Part shown: positions 26,357 through 35,500 of the stretch, piece after piece
How positions within the stretch are numbered: position 1 is the stretch's first letter
Layout: each line of letters begins with the position of its first letter
From: Prauserella muralis
Lineage (GTDB): Bacteria; Actinomycetota; Actinomycetes; Mycobacteriales; Pseudonocardiaceae
Length of the DNA stretch: 64,000 nt
Assembly: GCF_003202285.1 (NCBI RefSeq)
Contig: NZ_MASW01000001.1
Location: forward strand, 2,023,666-2,087,665
Direction of reading: 5' to 3'
The notes under the pieces: generated by a model
Database searches by the model: none
Told to the model about the DNA's origin: nothing
What the model saw: the letters and a program-made list of their open reading frames with translations, nothing else
Translations under genes and position numbers: made by a program

Positions 26357-26365
26357 CCACGTTCG

Positions 26366-26400
26366 AAAAGGCCCGGATCGAGTCTCGATCCGGGCCTTTT
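26366..26400 (+). terminator. Terminator after tRNA-fMet copy 2
   Basis: A 16-bp stem AAAGGCCCGGATCGAG/CTCGATCCGGGCCTTT with a short T-rich end, 7 nt after the encoded CCA. Confidence 0.88.
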
Positions 26401-26502
26401 CCGTGCTCAGAGGCGGGTGCGCTCTCTGATACAGGGGTTCCACAGTGGACGGAATCCTAGACCACAGTGGACACAGAAGCGAGAACGTGGCACGGTAGTA
26501 GC

Positions 26503-27000
26503 GTGTCCGATTTGAACGCAACCGCCGCAGCACTGCTCGGCCTGCTGCACGACGGCCCTGCCACGGGTGGCGAGCTCGTCGCGGGCGCGGAGGAACGGTT
26601 CGGCACGTTCTTCAGCGTCACGAGGAGCCAGGTGTACCGGGAGCTCCCCGCCCTGCACCGGGAGGGCTACGTGCGGCTTGGCAAGCAGGGGCCGCGCTCC
26701 AGCCAGCAGTATCTGATCACCGCCGCCGGTAAGAAGGCGTTCAAGGGGTGGCTGACCAGCGATTATGGTCCCGACCACCTCCGTAGCCCGTTGATTCTGC
26801 GCGTCGTCCACGCGGGCGTGCTCACGCAGAAGCAGCGGGCGACGCTCTTCGAGTCGGCCCGAGCCACCTACAGCCAGGAGCTCGACGAGGCCAAGGCCGC
26901 CGTCAAGGCCGCTCCCGACCCCCTCGCGAAGGCGGTCGCGGAGTTCGGCGTGGCGCACGCCAGGGCCGCGCTCAAGCTCGTGGATGCCCTTTCCGACTGA
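26503..27000 (+). CDS. PadR family transcriptional regulator
   Basis: A 165-residue regulator with an N-terminal winged helix: [19 protein letters not shown] and [38 protein letters not shown] forms the wing, and a C-terminal helical dimerisation region follows. PadR regulators often respond to phenolics or drugs. The GTG at 26503 gives the conserved start VSDLNATAA; an earlier GTG at 26467 is possible but adds unconserved residues. No clear target gene is adjacent; prfB follows after a hairpin. Confidence 0.85.
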   Translation: MSDLNATAAALLGLLHDGPATGGELVAGAEERFGTFFSVTRSQVYRELPALHREGYVRLGKQGPRSSQQYLITAAGKKAFKGWLTSDYGPDHLRSPLILRVVHAGVLTQKQRATLFESARATYSQELDEAKAAVKAAPDPLAKAVAEFGVAHARAALKLVDALSD

Positions 27001-27013
27001 GTACGGCAGATAC

Positions 27014-27038
27014 GTGCGGCCGCTGCGAGCGGCCGCAC
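27014..27038 (+). terminator. Hairpin terminator after the PadR gene
   Basis: A perfect 11-bp stem GTGCGGCCGCT/AGCGGCCGCAC with a 3-nt GCG loop, 13 nt beyond the PadR stop and followed by GATTT. Confidence 0.7.
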
Positions 27039-27047
27039 GATTTGCCG

Positions 27048-27053
27048 TAACCT
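27048..27053 (+). promoter_or_regulatory. -10 box of prfB (leaderless arrangement)
   Basis: TAACCT ends 8 nt before the GTG at 27062. The box lies between the PadR terminator and prfB, so prfB has its own promoter. Confidence 0.55.
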
Positions 27054-27061
27054 TGTGGGTT

Positions 27062-28171
27062 GTGAGTGTTGAGTTCGAAGCTGTCCTGAAGGACCTCGCC
27101 GGCAAGCTGTCGCAGGTCGAATCCGTGATGGATATCGACGCCCTGCGCAGAGAGGTCGCGGAGCTGGAGGAGGAGGCCGCCCGGCCCGACCTCTGGGACG
27201 ACCCGGCCGCCGCGCAGAAGGTCACCAGCCAGCTCTCGTACAAGCAGGCCGACGTGCGCAAGGTCACCGACCTGCGCCAGCGCCTCGACGACCTCGGCGT
27301 GCTGCACGAACTCGCCCAGGCCGAGGGCGACGCGGCGAGCAAGGCCGAGGCCGAGAGCGAACTCGCACAGCTGCGCACGGAGATCGACACCCTCGAGGTG
27401 CGCACGCTGCTCTCCGGCGAGTACGACGCGCGCAACGCCGTCGTGACCATCCGCTCGGAGGCGGGCGGCGTCGACGCGGCCGACTGGGCCGAGATGCTGC
27501 TGCGCATGTACCTGCGCTGGGCCGAGCGGCATGGCTACCCGACCGACGTCTACGACATCTCCTACGCCGAGGAGGCGGGCATCCGCTCCGCCACCTTCAA
27601 GGTCAGCGCGCCCTACGTCTACGGCACGCTCTCCGTGGAGCAGGGCACCCACCGGCTCGTGCGCATCTCGCCGTTCGACAACCAGAGCCGCAGGCAGACG
27701 TCGTTCGCGCACGTCGAGGTGCTGCCGGAGGTCGAGGAGGTCGACCACGTCGACGTTCCCGAGAAGGACATCCGCGTCGATGTGTACCGTTCGTCAGGCC
27801 CTGGTGGACAGAGCGTGAACACCACGGACTCGGCGGTGCGCATCACCCACCTGCCCACGGGGATCGTGGTCTCCTGCCAGAACGAGAAGTCGCAGTTGCA
27901 GAACAAGGCGGCGGCGATGAAGGTCCTCCAGGCGAAGCTGCTGCAGCGCAAGAAGGAGGAGGAGCGTGCCGAGATGGACGCGCTGCGCGACGGCGGCTCC
28001 AGCTGGGGCAACCAGATGCGCTCCTACGTGCTGCACCCGTATCAGCTGGTGAAGGACCTGCGGACCGAGCACGAGACGGGCAACCCGTCGGCTGTGCTCG
28101 ATGGCGAGATCGACGGCTTCCTCGAGGCCGGTATCCGCTGGCGCAAGCAGCAGGAGACGGCGGCAGCCTGA
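27062..28171 (+). CDS. prfB: Peptide chain release factor 2
   Basis: A 369-residue class I release factor that ends translation at UGA and UAA. The peptidyl-tRNA hydrolysis motif is GGQ in [16 protein letters not shown], and the codon-recognition tripeptide is SPF ([10 protein letters not shown]), which is specific to RF2. The gene is one continuous frame without the internal UGA frameshift site of E. coli prfB, so no autoregulatory frameshift is used. The GTG at 27062 gives [12 protein letters not shown], a normal RF2 N-terminus. ftsE, ftsX and smpB follow in the common actinobacterial order. Confidence 0.97.
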   Translation: MSVEFEAVLKDLAGKLSQVESVMDIDALRREVAELEEEAARPDLWDDPAAAQKVTSQLSYKQADVRKVTDLRQRLDDLGVLHELAQAEGDAASKAEAESELAQLRTEIDTLEVRTLLSGEYDARNAVVTIRSEAGGVDAADWAEMLLRMYLRWAERHGYPTDVYDISYAEEAGIRSATFKVSAPYVYGTLSVEQGTHRLVRISPFDNQSRRQTSFAHVEVLPEVEEVDHVDVPEKDIRVDVYRSSGPGGQSVNTTDSAVRITHLPTGIVVSCQNEKSQLQNKAAAMKVLQAKLLQRKKEEERAEMDALRDGGSSWGNQMRSYVLHPYQLVKDLRTEHETGNPSAVLDGEIDGFLEAGIRWRKQQETAAA

Positions 28172-28224
28172 CCTGGGAGAGGTGACGTTTGCCCGGGCAA
28201 CCTGGGCTTAACGGGCGTCGTGAG

Positions 28225-28230
28225 TAGTAT
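28225..28230 (+). promoter_or_regulatory. -10 box of ftsE (leaderless arrangement)
   Basis: TAGTAT ends 8 nt before the GTG at 28239. Confidence 0.5.
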
Positions 28231-28238
28231 GGCGCACC

Positions 28239-28928
28239 GTGATCCGGCTCGATTCTGTCTCCAAGGTCTACAAGACCTCGACACGCCCCGCGCTCGAGGG
28301 CGTCTCGGTCGACGTGGACAAGGGTGAGTTCGTCTTCCTCATTGGACCCTCCGGGTCCGGGAAGTCGACCTTTCTCCGGCTGCTGCTGCGGGAGGAGGTG
28401 CCCAGCAGGGGTCGGGTGATGGTGTCGAACTTCGACGTGGCCAAGATGCCCCGGCGTAAGATCCCCCGCCTGCGCCAGACCATCGGTTGCGTGTTCCAGG
28501 ACTTCCGGCTGCTGGCCAACAAGACGGTCGCCGAGAACGTGGCCTTCGCGCTCGAGGTGATCGGCAAGCCCAAGCGCACGATCGACAAGGTCGTGCCCGA
28601 GGTGCTCGAGCTCGTGGGGCTCGACGGCAAGGCCGACCGCATGCCGAACGAGCTCTCCGGTGGTGAGCAGCAGCGCGTCGCGATCGCCCGCGCGTTCGTC
28701 AACCGGCCGCTGGTGCTGCTGGCCGACGAGCCCACCGGAAACCTGGACCCCGACACCAGCCAGGACATCATGCTCCTGCTGGAACGCATCAACCGCACCG
28801 GAACCACGGTGCTGATGGCCACCCACGACCACTCGATCGTCGACTCCATGCGCCGCCGCGTCGTCGAGCTTCACCTCGGCAGGGTGATCCGCGACGACAA
28901 ACGCGGCGTGTACGGCGTCGGCCGCTGA
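28239..28928 (+). CDS. ftsE: Cell division ATP-binding protein FtsE
   Basis: A 229-residue ABC ATPase. It has Walker [10 protein letters not shown] near residues 36-44, the Q loop in VFQDFRLL, the signature [13 protein letters not shown] and Walker [13 protein letters not shown]. FtsE drives the FtsX membrane partner to activate peptidoglycan hydrolases at the division septum. ftsX starts 60 bp downstream. The start is a GTG with a TAGTAT box just upstream. Confidence 0.97.
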   Translation: MIRLDSVSKVYKTSTRPALEGVSVDVDKGEFVFLIGPSGSGKSTFLRLLLREEVPSRGRVMVSNFDVAKMPRRKIPRLRQTIGCVFQDFRLLANKTVAENVAFALEVIGKPKRTIDKVVPEVLELVGLDGKADRMPNELSGGEQQRVAIARAFVNRPLVLLADEPTGNLDPDTSQDIMLLLERINRTGTTVLMATHDHSIVDSMRRRVVELHLGRVIRDDKRGVYGVGR

Positions 28929-28988
28929 TCCCCCGCAGCGACCGGCACCCGCCCCCGTAGCCCCCGACCCAAGGAACTCTGTCCTCCG

Positions 28989-29888
28989 ATGCGCGCCAGC
29001 TTCGTGTTCAGCGAGGTCGTCACCGGTCTCCGCCGGAACGTCACGATGACCATCGCGATGATCCTGACCACCGCCATCTCACTGGGCATGCTCGGTGTTG
29101 GCCTGCTCTTCGTCCGCACGATCGACAAGATGAAGGTCAACTACCTCGACGACGTCGAGGTCACCGTGTATCTCACTGAGGACATCAGCGCGAACGACAA
29201 GGACTGCACGGGCGAGCCCTGCGCCTCGATCCGCCAGTCGCTGGAGAGCAACCAGGCCGTCGAGTCCGTGGTGTACGAGAACAGGGACGAGGCCTACGAG
29301 CGGTTCAAGCGCATCTTCGAGGGCCAGCCCGAGCTCGTGGAGCTCGCGCGGCCGCAGGCCCTGCCCGCCTCGCTGCACGTGAAGCTGTTCGACCCGGCCC
29401 GCAGCGAGGTGATCCTGCAGGAGTACAGCGGCCAGGCCGGGGTGGCCAAGATCGACGACCAGAACAAGTTCCTCGACCGGTTCTTCAGCTTCCTCAACGC
29501 CGGCCGCAACGTCATGTTCGTCGTCGCCCTCTTCACCGCACTCGCGGCCGTGCTGCTGATCGCCAACACCATCCAGGTCTCGGCGTACACGCGACGAACC
29601 GAGGTCGGCATCATGCGGCTGGTCGGCGCGACGCGGTGGTACACGCAGTTACCGTTCCTGCTGGAGGCCGTGGTGGCCGGCGTGCTCGGCGCCGTCGTCG
29701 GTATCGGCGGGGTGACCGCGCTCAAGTTCCTCGCGCTCGACCGCGCCATGGCGGCGACAGGTGGCATCGTCCCGCAGATCGAGTTCTTCGAAGTGCTCGT
29801 CGTGGTGGCGCCGATCCTGCTCGGTGTGTCGGTGGTGATCTCGGCGGTCACCGGGTACGTGACACTGCGGCTCTACGTCCGCCACTAG
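28989..29888 (+). CDS. ftsX: Cell division protein FtsX
   Basis: A 299-residue FtsX permease. One membrane helix is near residues 20-40, followed by a large extracytoplasmic loop with a cysteine pair (DCTGEPC). Three C-terminal helices lie around [35 protein letters not shown] and [19 protein letters not shown]. The conserved [20 protein letters not shown] segment is the coupling region. The extracytoplasmic loop is the site that binds a hydrolase partner (RipC in mycobacteria). It forms an operon with ftsE. Confidence 0.96.
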   Translation: MRASFVFSEVVTGLRRNVTMTIAMILTTAISLGMLGVGLLFVRTIDKMKVNYLDDVEVTVYLTEDISANDKDCTGEPCASIRQSLESNQAVESVVYENRDEAYERFKRIFEGQPELVELARPQALPASLHVKLFDPARSEVILQEYSGQAGVAKIDDQNKFLDRFFSFLNAGRNVMFVVALFTALAAVLLIANTIQVSAYTRRTEVGIMRLVGATRWYTQLPFLLEAVVAGVLGAVVGIGGVTALKFLALDRAMAATGGIVPQIEFFEVLVVVAPILLGVSVVISAVTGYVTLRLYVRH

Positions 29889-29892
29889 CGGT

Positions 29893-29898
29893 TACAGT
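29893..29898 (+). promoter_or_regulatory. -10 box of smpB (leaderless arrangement)
   Basis: TACAGT ends 6 nt before the ATG at 29905, right after the ftsX stop. Confidence 0.5.
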
Positions 29899-29904
29899 CG
29901 AATC

Positions 29905-30387
29905 ATGGCCAAGGAAGTCGGGCGCAAGGTGATCGCCTCGAACCGTCGTGCGCGGCACGACTACTCGATCCTCGACACCTACGAGGCGGGTGTCGTTCTC
30001 GTGGGCACCGAGGTGAAGAGCCTGCGTGACGGCAAGGCCTCGCTCGCCGACGCCTTCGCCACGGTCGACGACGGCGAGGTGTTCCTGCGCGGCCTGCACA
30101 TCCCGGAGTACGCGCGGGGCACCTGGACCAACCACACCCCGCGCCGCACCCGCAAGCTGCTGCTGCACCGCGGCGAGATCGAGAAGCTGATCGGCAAGAC
30201 CAAGGAGGGCGGCGTCAGCCTGGTGCCGCTGTCGCTGTACTTCAAGGACGGCAAGGTCAAGGTCGAGCTGGCGCTGGCCAAGGGCAAGAAGGCCTACGAC
30301 AAGCGGCAGGCCCTCGCCAAGCGCGACGCCGAGCGCGAGGTCGCCAGGGCGATGGGCCGTGCCGTGAAGGGCAAGTACCGCCGGTGA
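29905..30387 (+). CDS. smpB: SsrA-binding protein SmpB
   Basis: A 160-residue tmRNA-binding protein of trans-translation. The oligonucleotide-binding barrel is present ([32 protein letters not shown]), and the basic C-terminal tail ends [10 protein letters not shown], which enters the decoding site. Its RNA partner ssrA lies about 6 kb downstream, separated by accessory genes. The stop overlaps the GTG of the amidohydrolase gene, so the two are probably co-transcribed. Confidence 0.97.
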   Translation: MAKEVGRKVIASNRRARHDYSILDTYEAGVVLVGTEVKSLRDGKASLADAFATVDDGEVFLRGLHIPEYARGTWTNHTPRRTRKLLLHRGEIEKLIGKTKEGGVSLVPLSLYFKDGKVKVELALAKGKKAYDKRQALAKRDAEREVARAMGRAVKGKYRR

Positions 30388-31283
30388 GCGCGGGGCCGGC
30401 GTCCGACGCCGACATCCAGGCCTGGGCACGGGAGCTGGGACTGCCCGGGCTGGTCGACATCCACGTGCACTTCCTGCCCGAGCGGGTCATGGCGAAGGTG
30501 TGGGCCTACTTCGACAACGCCGGTGAGCACTACGGCACCCCGTGGCCCGTGCACTACCGCCTGCCCGAGCCCGAACGGCTGGCCGCGCTGCGGTCGTTCG
30601 GCGTACGCCGGTTCGCCCCGCTGGTGTATCCGCACAAGCCCGGGATGGCGCAGTGGCTGTCCGAATGGGCACTGGAGTTCGCCGCGCGGGAGCCGGACGC
30701 CGTACCCACTGCCACCTTCTATCCCGAACCCTCGGCCGCGTCTTATGTGGACGCCGCCCTGCGGGCGGGGGCCCGGTGCTTCAAGGCCCACGTCCAGGTG
30801 GGCGCCTACGACCCCAGGGACGGGCTGCTCGACCCGGTGTGGGGCGCGCTGGCGGACGCCGGGGTGCCCGTGGTGATCCACTGTGGACACGGTCCGTTGC
30901 GGGGCGAACACACCGGGCTGGACGTGTTCGCCGAGGTGCTCGCGCGGCATCCGCGCCTGGCGGCCGTGCTGGCGCATGCCGCGATGCCCGAGTACGAGCG
31001 TGCACTGGAGCTGATGGCCGCCTACCCGCGGGTGTACCTGGACACCACCATGGTCGGCGTGCCGTTCACGGAGAAGCTGATGCCGCTGCCCCCGGACTGG
31101 CCGCGGCGGCTCGTTCCGGTCGCCGACCGGGTGCTGCTGGGCACCGACTTCCCGAACATCCCGTACCCCTACGCCACGCAGCTGCGGGCGGTCGCGGCCT
31201 GGGCGGAGGCGGAGGACCGGCTGGGAGAGCCGTTCCTGCGTTCCGTCCTGCACGACACGCCCGCGAAGCTGCTCGACCTCTAG
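30384..31283 (+). CDS. Amidohydrolase-2 family metal-dependent hydrolase
   Basis: A 299-residue TIM-barrel hydrolase. The metal motif HxH is His27 and His29 in [11 protein letters not shown]. Later ligands are expected in VVIHCGHGP and [10 protein letters not shown], and the final Asp in [13 protein letters not shown]. Relatives include decarboxylases and lactonases such as ACMSD; the substrate is not deducible. The GTG start sits in the smpB stop. The stop TAG is the palindrome CTAG, which is also the stop of the acyltransferase gene on the other strand, so the two genes overlap by 4 bp tail to tail. Confidence 0.85.
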   Translation: MSAGPASDADIQAWARELGLPGLVDIHVHFLPERVMAKVWAYFDNAGEHYGTPWPVHYRLPEPERLAALRSFGVRRFAPLVYPHKPGMAQWLSEWALEFAAREPDAVPTATFYPEPSAASYVDAALRAGARCFKAHVQVGAYDPRDGLLDPVWGALADAGVPVVIHCGHGPLRGEHTGLDVFAEVLARHPRLAAVLAHAAMPEYERALELMAAYPRVYLDTTMVGVPFTEKLMPLPPDWPRRLVPVADRVLLGTDFPNIPYPYATQLRAVAAWAEAEDRLGEPFLRSVLHDTPAKLLDL

Positions 31284-32554
31284 GCCGCTTCGGCGGCGAC
31301 CCGGCGGCGGACGGTGACCGTCTTGCCCGTGAGCAGGAAGGCGCCGCCGACCAGGACGGCCCAGCCGGAAGGGCTGGCTGCGAACCCCGTGGCGGCCAGC
31401 CCGAGCAGCCCGGTGGAGCCGAGCAGGCCCGCGGCGACGAGCTGCCAGGTGGGCACCGCGTCGGCGGCCGGCCACGACCTTGCCTCGAACCGGCCGAAGA
31501 GCCGCAGCAGGCCGGTGAGCACCAGGCCGGTCAGCGTCAGCCACGCGGGCAGCGCCGCCAGCCACAGCAGGGTGCCGGGCACGGGCGTGGCGTAGTCGAG
31601 GGCCAGCACGGTGACGCCGGAGACCACGACGAGCGCGGGCATGTGCCACAGGTAGATGCTCATGAACCGCGGCCCGGCCCAGCCGAGCACACCCCGCACG
31701 GCGGGCCTGCCCGCGAACGCCTCGAGCGCCGGCCGGGCGGCGAGGACCAGGCTGATCTGGCCGACGGCCAGGCTGATCAGGCACAGGGTGGGCGGGCTCA
31801 TGTTCGACACCTCCGCGCCGGGCATGCCGATCATGCTGGCGGCGTAGGGACCGGCGGCGACCAGGAGCGCCGTGCAGGCGAAGCCCGCGGCGGACAGCCC
31901 GAGCGCGGCCCGCCGGGACAGCCTGCGCAGCGTGCCGTCGGCGTAGTAGAAGCCCAGCTGGTGCACCGCCAGCCACACGAACACCGCGTTGGCGTAGCCG
32001 AGCACGCCCAGGCCCTCGAACCGGGCGATGTCCACGAGTGCGGCCGCGCAGGCCAGCGCCAGCGGCACTCGCACGCCGAAGCGCCGGTGCGCGGCGGCCA
32101 TCAGCGGTGCCGCGAGCACGGTGAGCAGGTACACGGCCAGGAACCAGAGCAGCTGGGCGGCGATGGCGCCCGCGACGGCGACCGGTTGTGGTGGCACGCC
32201 GAGGTCGGTGAGGAGCCTGGGCACGAGCAGCCATACGGCGAGCAGTGGCAGCGCGGGCAGCAGCAGCCTGCGCAGGCGGGTGGCGAGCCAGTCCCGGGAC
32301 GAGGACGCGCGGCGCAGCGACATCAGGTTGGCGGCGCCGCCCGCGAAGAACACCAGGGGCATCACCTGCGAGAGCCAGGTGACGATCCACCAGCCGGGCG
32401 TGGTCAGGGCGTTTCCCGTGGTGATGCGCCCGTCGGCGAAGTCGAGCACCGGCATGGTCCAGTGCTGCGCCACCACGGCGAGGATGGCGACGGCGCGGAC
32501 GAGGTCGAGGAAGCGGTCGCGGGTGACCGGCGGGCTGAGCTGGCTGGGTGTCAT
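31280..32554 (-). CDS. Acyltransferase 3 family membrane protein
   Basis: A 424-residue integral membrane protein with about ten helices. The N-terminal RDRFLDLVRAVAILAVVAQHW carries the R-x10-H signature of O-acyltransferases. A GGAANLMSLRR segment and the late WGPRF-like block AGPRFMSIYLWHMPALVV follow. The family acylates sugars, lipids or antibiotics at the membrane. The ATG at 32554 begins the conserved region; the frame upstream overlaps the MarR gene and is a shadow. The target molecule is unknown. Confidence 0.87.
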   Translation of the reverse strand: MTPSQLSPPVTRDRFLDLVRAVAILAVVAQHWTMPVLDFADGRITTGNALTTPGWWIVTWLSQVMPLVFFAGGAANLMSLRRASSSRDWLATRLRRLLLPALPLLAVWLLVPRLLTDLGVPPQPVAVAGAIAAQLLWFLAVYLLTVLAAPLMAAAHRRFGVRVPLALACAAALVDIARFEGLGVLGYANAVFVWLAVHQLGFYYADGTLRRLSRRAALGLSAAGFACTALLVAAGPYAASMIGMPGAEVSNMSPPTLCLISLAVGQISLVLAARPALEAFAGRPAVRGVLGWAGPRFMSIYLWHMPALVVVSGVTVLALDYATPVPGTLLWLAALPAWLTLTGLVLTGLLRLFGRFEARSWPAADAVPTWQLVAAGLLGSTGLLGLAATGFAASPSGWAVLVGGAFLLTGKTVTVRRRVAAEAA

Positions 32555-32648
32555 GGCATCAAGCCTGGTCACAGCGCCCGCCGAACACAGCCGTGCAGGC
32601 TGCCGTCTTCGCCGTCGAGTTTTCGCCCTGTCGCTGGTGGGGCCCGCC

Positions 32649-33104
32649 CTACCAGAGGGGACGCAGCGGCACGGGGCGGCCGCCGGAGGTGGCGCTGATG
32701 AGCCTGCCGAGGTCGTCGCGGAGCTGAGCGAGGCGCTCGGTGCCGAGCAGGTCTTCCCACTGCCGCTCGAGGCCGGCCCACAGTTCCACCACGCGGTGGA
32801 CACACGCCCAGCCGCGCGGAGCGAGCGTGACGACGCGGCTGCGGCCGTCGGACGGATGGGGACGGCGCTCGACGTAGCCCCGGCGGTCGAGTTCGTCGAC
32901 GAGCTGGACGGCGGCCTGTTTCGTGATGCCGAGGTGTTCGCCGATCTCGACGGCGGTGGCGCCCCCGCGCAGGGACAGGTACTGGAAGACGAACCCGTGC
33001 GCGGGCCGGACGTCGGCGAAACCGTCCGCGGCGAGCTGGTCGTGGACGCGGTCCATGACGGCCCGGAAGCTTGTCGCGAGCAGGGCGGGAAGGTCGCCGG
33101 CCAT
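32649..33104 (-). CDS. MarR family transcriptional regulator
   Basis: A 151-residue winged-helix regulator. The DNA-binding part is ATAVEIGEHLGITKQAAVQL, followed by VDELDRRGYVERRPHPSDGR with the typical DxR wing. It is divergent from a cupin gene, with an 84-bp intergenic region full of inverted repeats (33111-33174). It therefore probably represses itself and the cupin gene in response to a small ligand. Confidence 0.9.
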   Translation of the reverse strand: MAGDLPALLATSFRAVMDRVHDQLAADGFADVRPAHGFVFQYLSLRGGATAVEIGEHLGITKQAAVQLVDELDRRGYVERRPHPSDGRSRVVTLAPRGWACVHRVVELWAGLERQWEDLLGTERLAQLRDDLGRLISATSGGRPVPLRPLW

Positions 33105-33110
33105 GAGATG

Positions 33111-33174
33111 GTCAACTCTCTTGACTAGGTGGTCAGGGCGCTTTACCGTAGCCTTGGTAAAGCTGGTTGACTAG
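33111..33174. promoter_or_regulatory. Divergent operator region of MarR and cupin genes
   Basis: Three elements are visible: the inverted repeat GTCAA-N5-TTGAC at 33111-33125, the inverted repeat CTTTACC-N8-GGTAAAG at 33141-33162 (enclosing a TAGCCT -10-like hexamer), and a direct repeat TTGACTAG at 33121 and 33167. These are likely MarR sites; which one is bound is not known. Confidence 0.6.
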
Positions 33175-33188
33175 TTCGGGAGATGCGC

Positions 33189-33560
33189 ATGACGCTCGTG
33201 ACGCTGGCGCAGGCGCCGACGTTCACCAGGGACGGCTTCGTGTTCCGGCCGCTGGCCGTGCCCAGCCGGGGCTCGGCCGAGCTGGCCGTGTGGTCGCTGG
33301 AGGTGCGACCGGAGGCGCGCAGCGAGCCGCACACGGTCGACCGGGAGGAGGTGTTCGTGCTGCACGAGGGGCGGGCGGTCGTCGAGGTCGGGGGCGTGGT
33401 GCACGAGCTGGAACCTGGCGACGCGGCCATCGCCGCACCGCACACGCCGCTGCGGGTGCACAACCCGGGCCCCGTGCCCGCCCGGCTCACGGTGTGCACC
33501 TCGAAGGGCATCCGGGGCACCGTCGGCGACACCACCATCGACCCACCCTGGGCCCGCTGA
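33189..33560 (+). CDS. Cupin domain protein
   Basis: A 123-residue single cupin barrel. Cupin motif 1 is RSEPHTVDREEVFVLHEGRA and motif 2 is ELEPGDAAIAAPHTPLRVHN, with metal ligand candidates in both. ATG 33189 is preferred over ATG 33183 because GGGAG ends 6 nt before it and would touch the earlier one. It could be an enzyme or a ligand-binding protein. The divergent MarR gene suggests a shared inducer. A repeat hairpin follows 10 nt after the stop. Confidence 0.85.
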   Translation: MTLVTLAQAPTFTRDGFVFRPLAVPSRGSAELAVWSLEVRPEARSEPHTVDREEVFVLHEGRAVVEVGGVVHELEPGDAAIAAPHTPLRVHNPGPVPARLTVCTSKGIRGTVGDTTIDPPWAR

Positions 33561-33570
33561 GCGCCCTGCC

Positions 33571-33633
33571 GAAGTGGGAGCAAGGGACATTTACTCTCGT
33601 TTTGTGGGAGTAAAGGTCCCTTGCTCCCACTTC
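33571..33633. repeat. Hairpin repeat family copy 5
   Basis: A 26-bp near-perfect stem (GAAGTGGGAGC / GCTCCCACTTC at its base), between the convergent cupin and response-regulator genes. One core base differs (GGGACATTTACT in the left arm), leaving one mismatch. Confidence 0.88.
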
Positions 33634-33670
33634 TGTGTGTGTATGTGTGGGGGGCGTGCGGGTGCCGGGG

Positions 33671-34312
33671 TCAGCGGCCGAGGTAGGTGAGCACGGCGCG
33701 CACGCGGCGGTGTTCCTCGGAGCTGGCTTCGAGGCCGAGCTTGGCGAAGATGTTGCCGATGTGCTTCTCCACCGCGCCGTGGGAGACGACGAGGGTGGCG
33801 GCGATCGCCGTGTTGGACAGCCCCTGCGCCATCAGGCCCAGCACCTCGGACTCGCGCGCCGTCAGCGAGTCCAGCGGGTTCTTCCTGCCGCGTGCCATGA
33901 GCTGCGCGATCACCTCCGGGTCGATGGCCGTGCCGCCCCCGGCGACCCGGCGCACCGCGTCCAGGAACTCCGCGACATCCGCCACCCGCTCCTTCAACAG
34001 GTAACCCACGCCGCCCGCGCCCGCGGACAGCAGTTCCACCGCGTAGGTCTCCTCGACGTACTGCGAGAGCACCAGCACCGGCAGGTCCTTGACCGCCTCC
34101 CGCGCGCGCAGGGCCGCGCGCAGGCCCTCGTCGGTGAACGTCGGCGGCATGCGCACGTCCACGATGGCCAGGTCAGGGCGGTGCTGCTCGACCACGCCGA
34201 GCAACTCGTCGCCGCTGCCGACGGCCGCGACCGTCTCGATTCCCTCATCGGCCAGCAACCGCTGCACGCCTGCCCGCAGCAGCACGGCATCCTCGGCGAT
34301 GACCACACGCAT
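33671..34312 (-). CDS. LuxR/NarL family response regulator
   Basis: A 213-residue two-domain regulator. The receiver domain has the acidic pair Glu7-Asp8, phosphoacceptor Asp52 in LAIVDVRMP, and the lysine of GYLLKERV. The output domain is LuxR-type: LTARESEVLGLMAQGLSNTA and GAVEKHIGNIFAKLGL. It lies 28 bp downstream of its histidine kinase in the same operon, so it is the cognate regulator. The DNA targets are unknown. Confidence 0.95.
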   Translation of the reverse strand: MRVVIAEDAVLLRAGVQRLLADEGIETVAAVGSGDELLGVVEQHRPDLAIVDVRMPPTFTDEGLRAALRAREAVKDLPVLVLSQYVEETYAVELLSAGAGGVGYLLKERVADVAEFLDAVRRVAGGGTAIDPEVIAQLMARGRKNPLDSLTARESEVLGLMAQGLSNTAIAATLVVSHGAVEKHIGNIFAKLGLEASSEEHRRVRAVLTYLGR

Positions 34313-34340
34313 CCATGCTCCCCAGTGGTGAGAACGCAGC

Positions 34341-35471
34341 TCACCACGAGCATGGCAGGTCCGCTCGGATCACCGTGGGACCGCCGGGTGGGCTGACGAC
34401 GGAGATGACGCCGTCAATCGTGGCAGCCCGGTCGGCCAGCCCGGCGAGGCCACCCCCTGGCCGCATCTGCGCACCACCGCGCCCGTTGTCCGTCACCTCG
34501 ACCACGACGGTGTCCTCGGCGCGCCACACCTTCACCGCCGCCGCCGTGGCCCCGGAGTGCTTCGCGACGTTGGCGAGTGTCTCTCCGACGATGAAGTACG
34601 CCGTCGTCTCCACCGCCGCGGGCGGCCTCGGATCGACGTCCACCTCCACGTCGACGTGGATCGGCGACTTGGCCGCCTGCGCCGACAGCGCCGCGTCCAG
34701 GCCCCGGTCGGCGAGCACCGCCGGGTAGATGCCGCGCGCGAGGTCGCGCAACTCGGACACCGCCAGCTTCGCGTCGCTGTGGGCCTCGGCGATCAGTGCA
34801 CGCAGGGCCTCCGGGTCGCTGTCGACCTTCGTCTTGGCCCGCCCGAGGTTCATGGCCACCGACAGCAGTCGTTGCTGGGCGCCGTCGTGCAGGTCACGCT
34901 CGATGCGCCTGCGCTCCGCCTCGGCGGCGTCGACGCCCCGCGCCCGCGACGCCTGCAGCCGGGAGGCGCGTGCCTCCAGGCGCTTGGCCTTCGGCGGGCC
35001 GAGCAGGGCCACCGCGAGCCTGCCGTGCAGGTAGCCGATGCCCGGCGTCACCCAGATCGCGATGGGCAGCAGCACGATGCCCACCAGGCCCACCGCGAAC
35101 TCGACGACGCCGATCGGAAACGCCAGCATCAGGTAGCCCAGGTCGCGCCACGTCGTCGGGTCGGTGAGGCGGGTGAACCACCGGCGCAGCCATGGTCCCT
35201 CGGTGGGCAGCCGCTCCACCTCGGGCAGCTCCACCCGCAGCGTGGAGCGCACCCACCGCCGCTCCAGGTCGCCGAAGCCCCGGGTCAGCGAGGTGGCGCA
35301 GAGCAGGAGGGGAATGCCGACCCAGATCACGGTGGTCGCGACGCCAACCGCGCCGAGCACCACGATGAGCACGAACTGCACCAGCCGCAGCGGGAAGCTC
35401 GCCACCATGAAGGCGATCGACCTCGGGGCGCTGGGCCACTGCCGGCCTGGCGTCGCCTCGCTGGTCGTCAT
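34341..35471 (-). CDS. Sensor histidine kinase, HisKA_3 type
   Basis: A 376-residue kinase. Two pairs of membrane helices in residues 20-60 and 110-145 belong to a sensor domain. The HisKA_3 box RRRIERDLHDGAQQRL follows with phospho-acceptor His195. The HATPase_c domain has ETLANVAKHSGA (N box), VTDNGRGGA (G1) and GGGLAGLADR (G2). ATG 35471 has GGAGGAA 6-8 nt upstream; ATG 35504, overlapping the upstream stop as ATGA, is the alternative. The frame further upstream overlaps the sensor-domain gene and is a shadow. Confidence 0.92.
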   Translation of the reverse strand: MTTSEATPGRQWPSAPRSIAFMVASFPLRLVQFVLIVVLGAVGVATTVIWVGIPLLLCATSLTRGFGDLERRWVRSTLRVELPEVERLPTEGPWLRRWFTRLTDPTTWRDLGYLMLAFPIGVVEFAVGLVGIVLLPIAIWVTPGIGYLHGRLAVALLGPPKAKRLEARASRLQASRARGVDAAEAERRRIERDLHDGAQQRLLSVAMNLGRAKTKVDSDPEALRALIAEAHSDAKLAVSELRDLARGIYPAVLADRGLDAALSAQAAKSPIHVDVEVDVDPRPPAAVETTAYFIVGETLANVAKHSGATAAAVKVWRAEDTVVVEVTDNGRGGAQMRPGGGLAGLADRAATIDGVISVVSPPGGPTVIRADLPCSW

Positions 35472-35500
35472 GGTCGCTTCCTCCGTCACGGTGCTGCCGG

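Noticed and set aside
27062..28171. A programmed frameshift in prfB as in E. coli.
   Set aside because: The frame is continuous from the GTG start and no early in-frame UGA with a slippery site is present.
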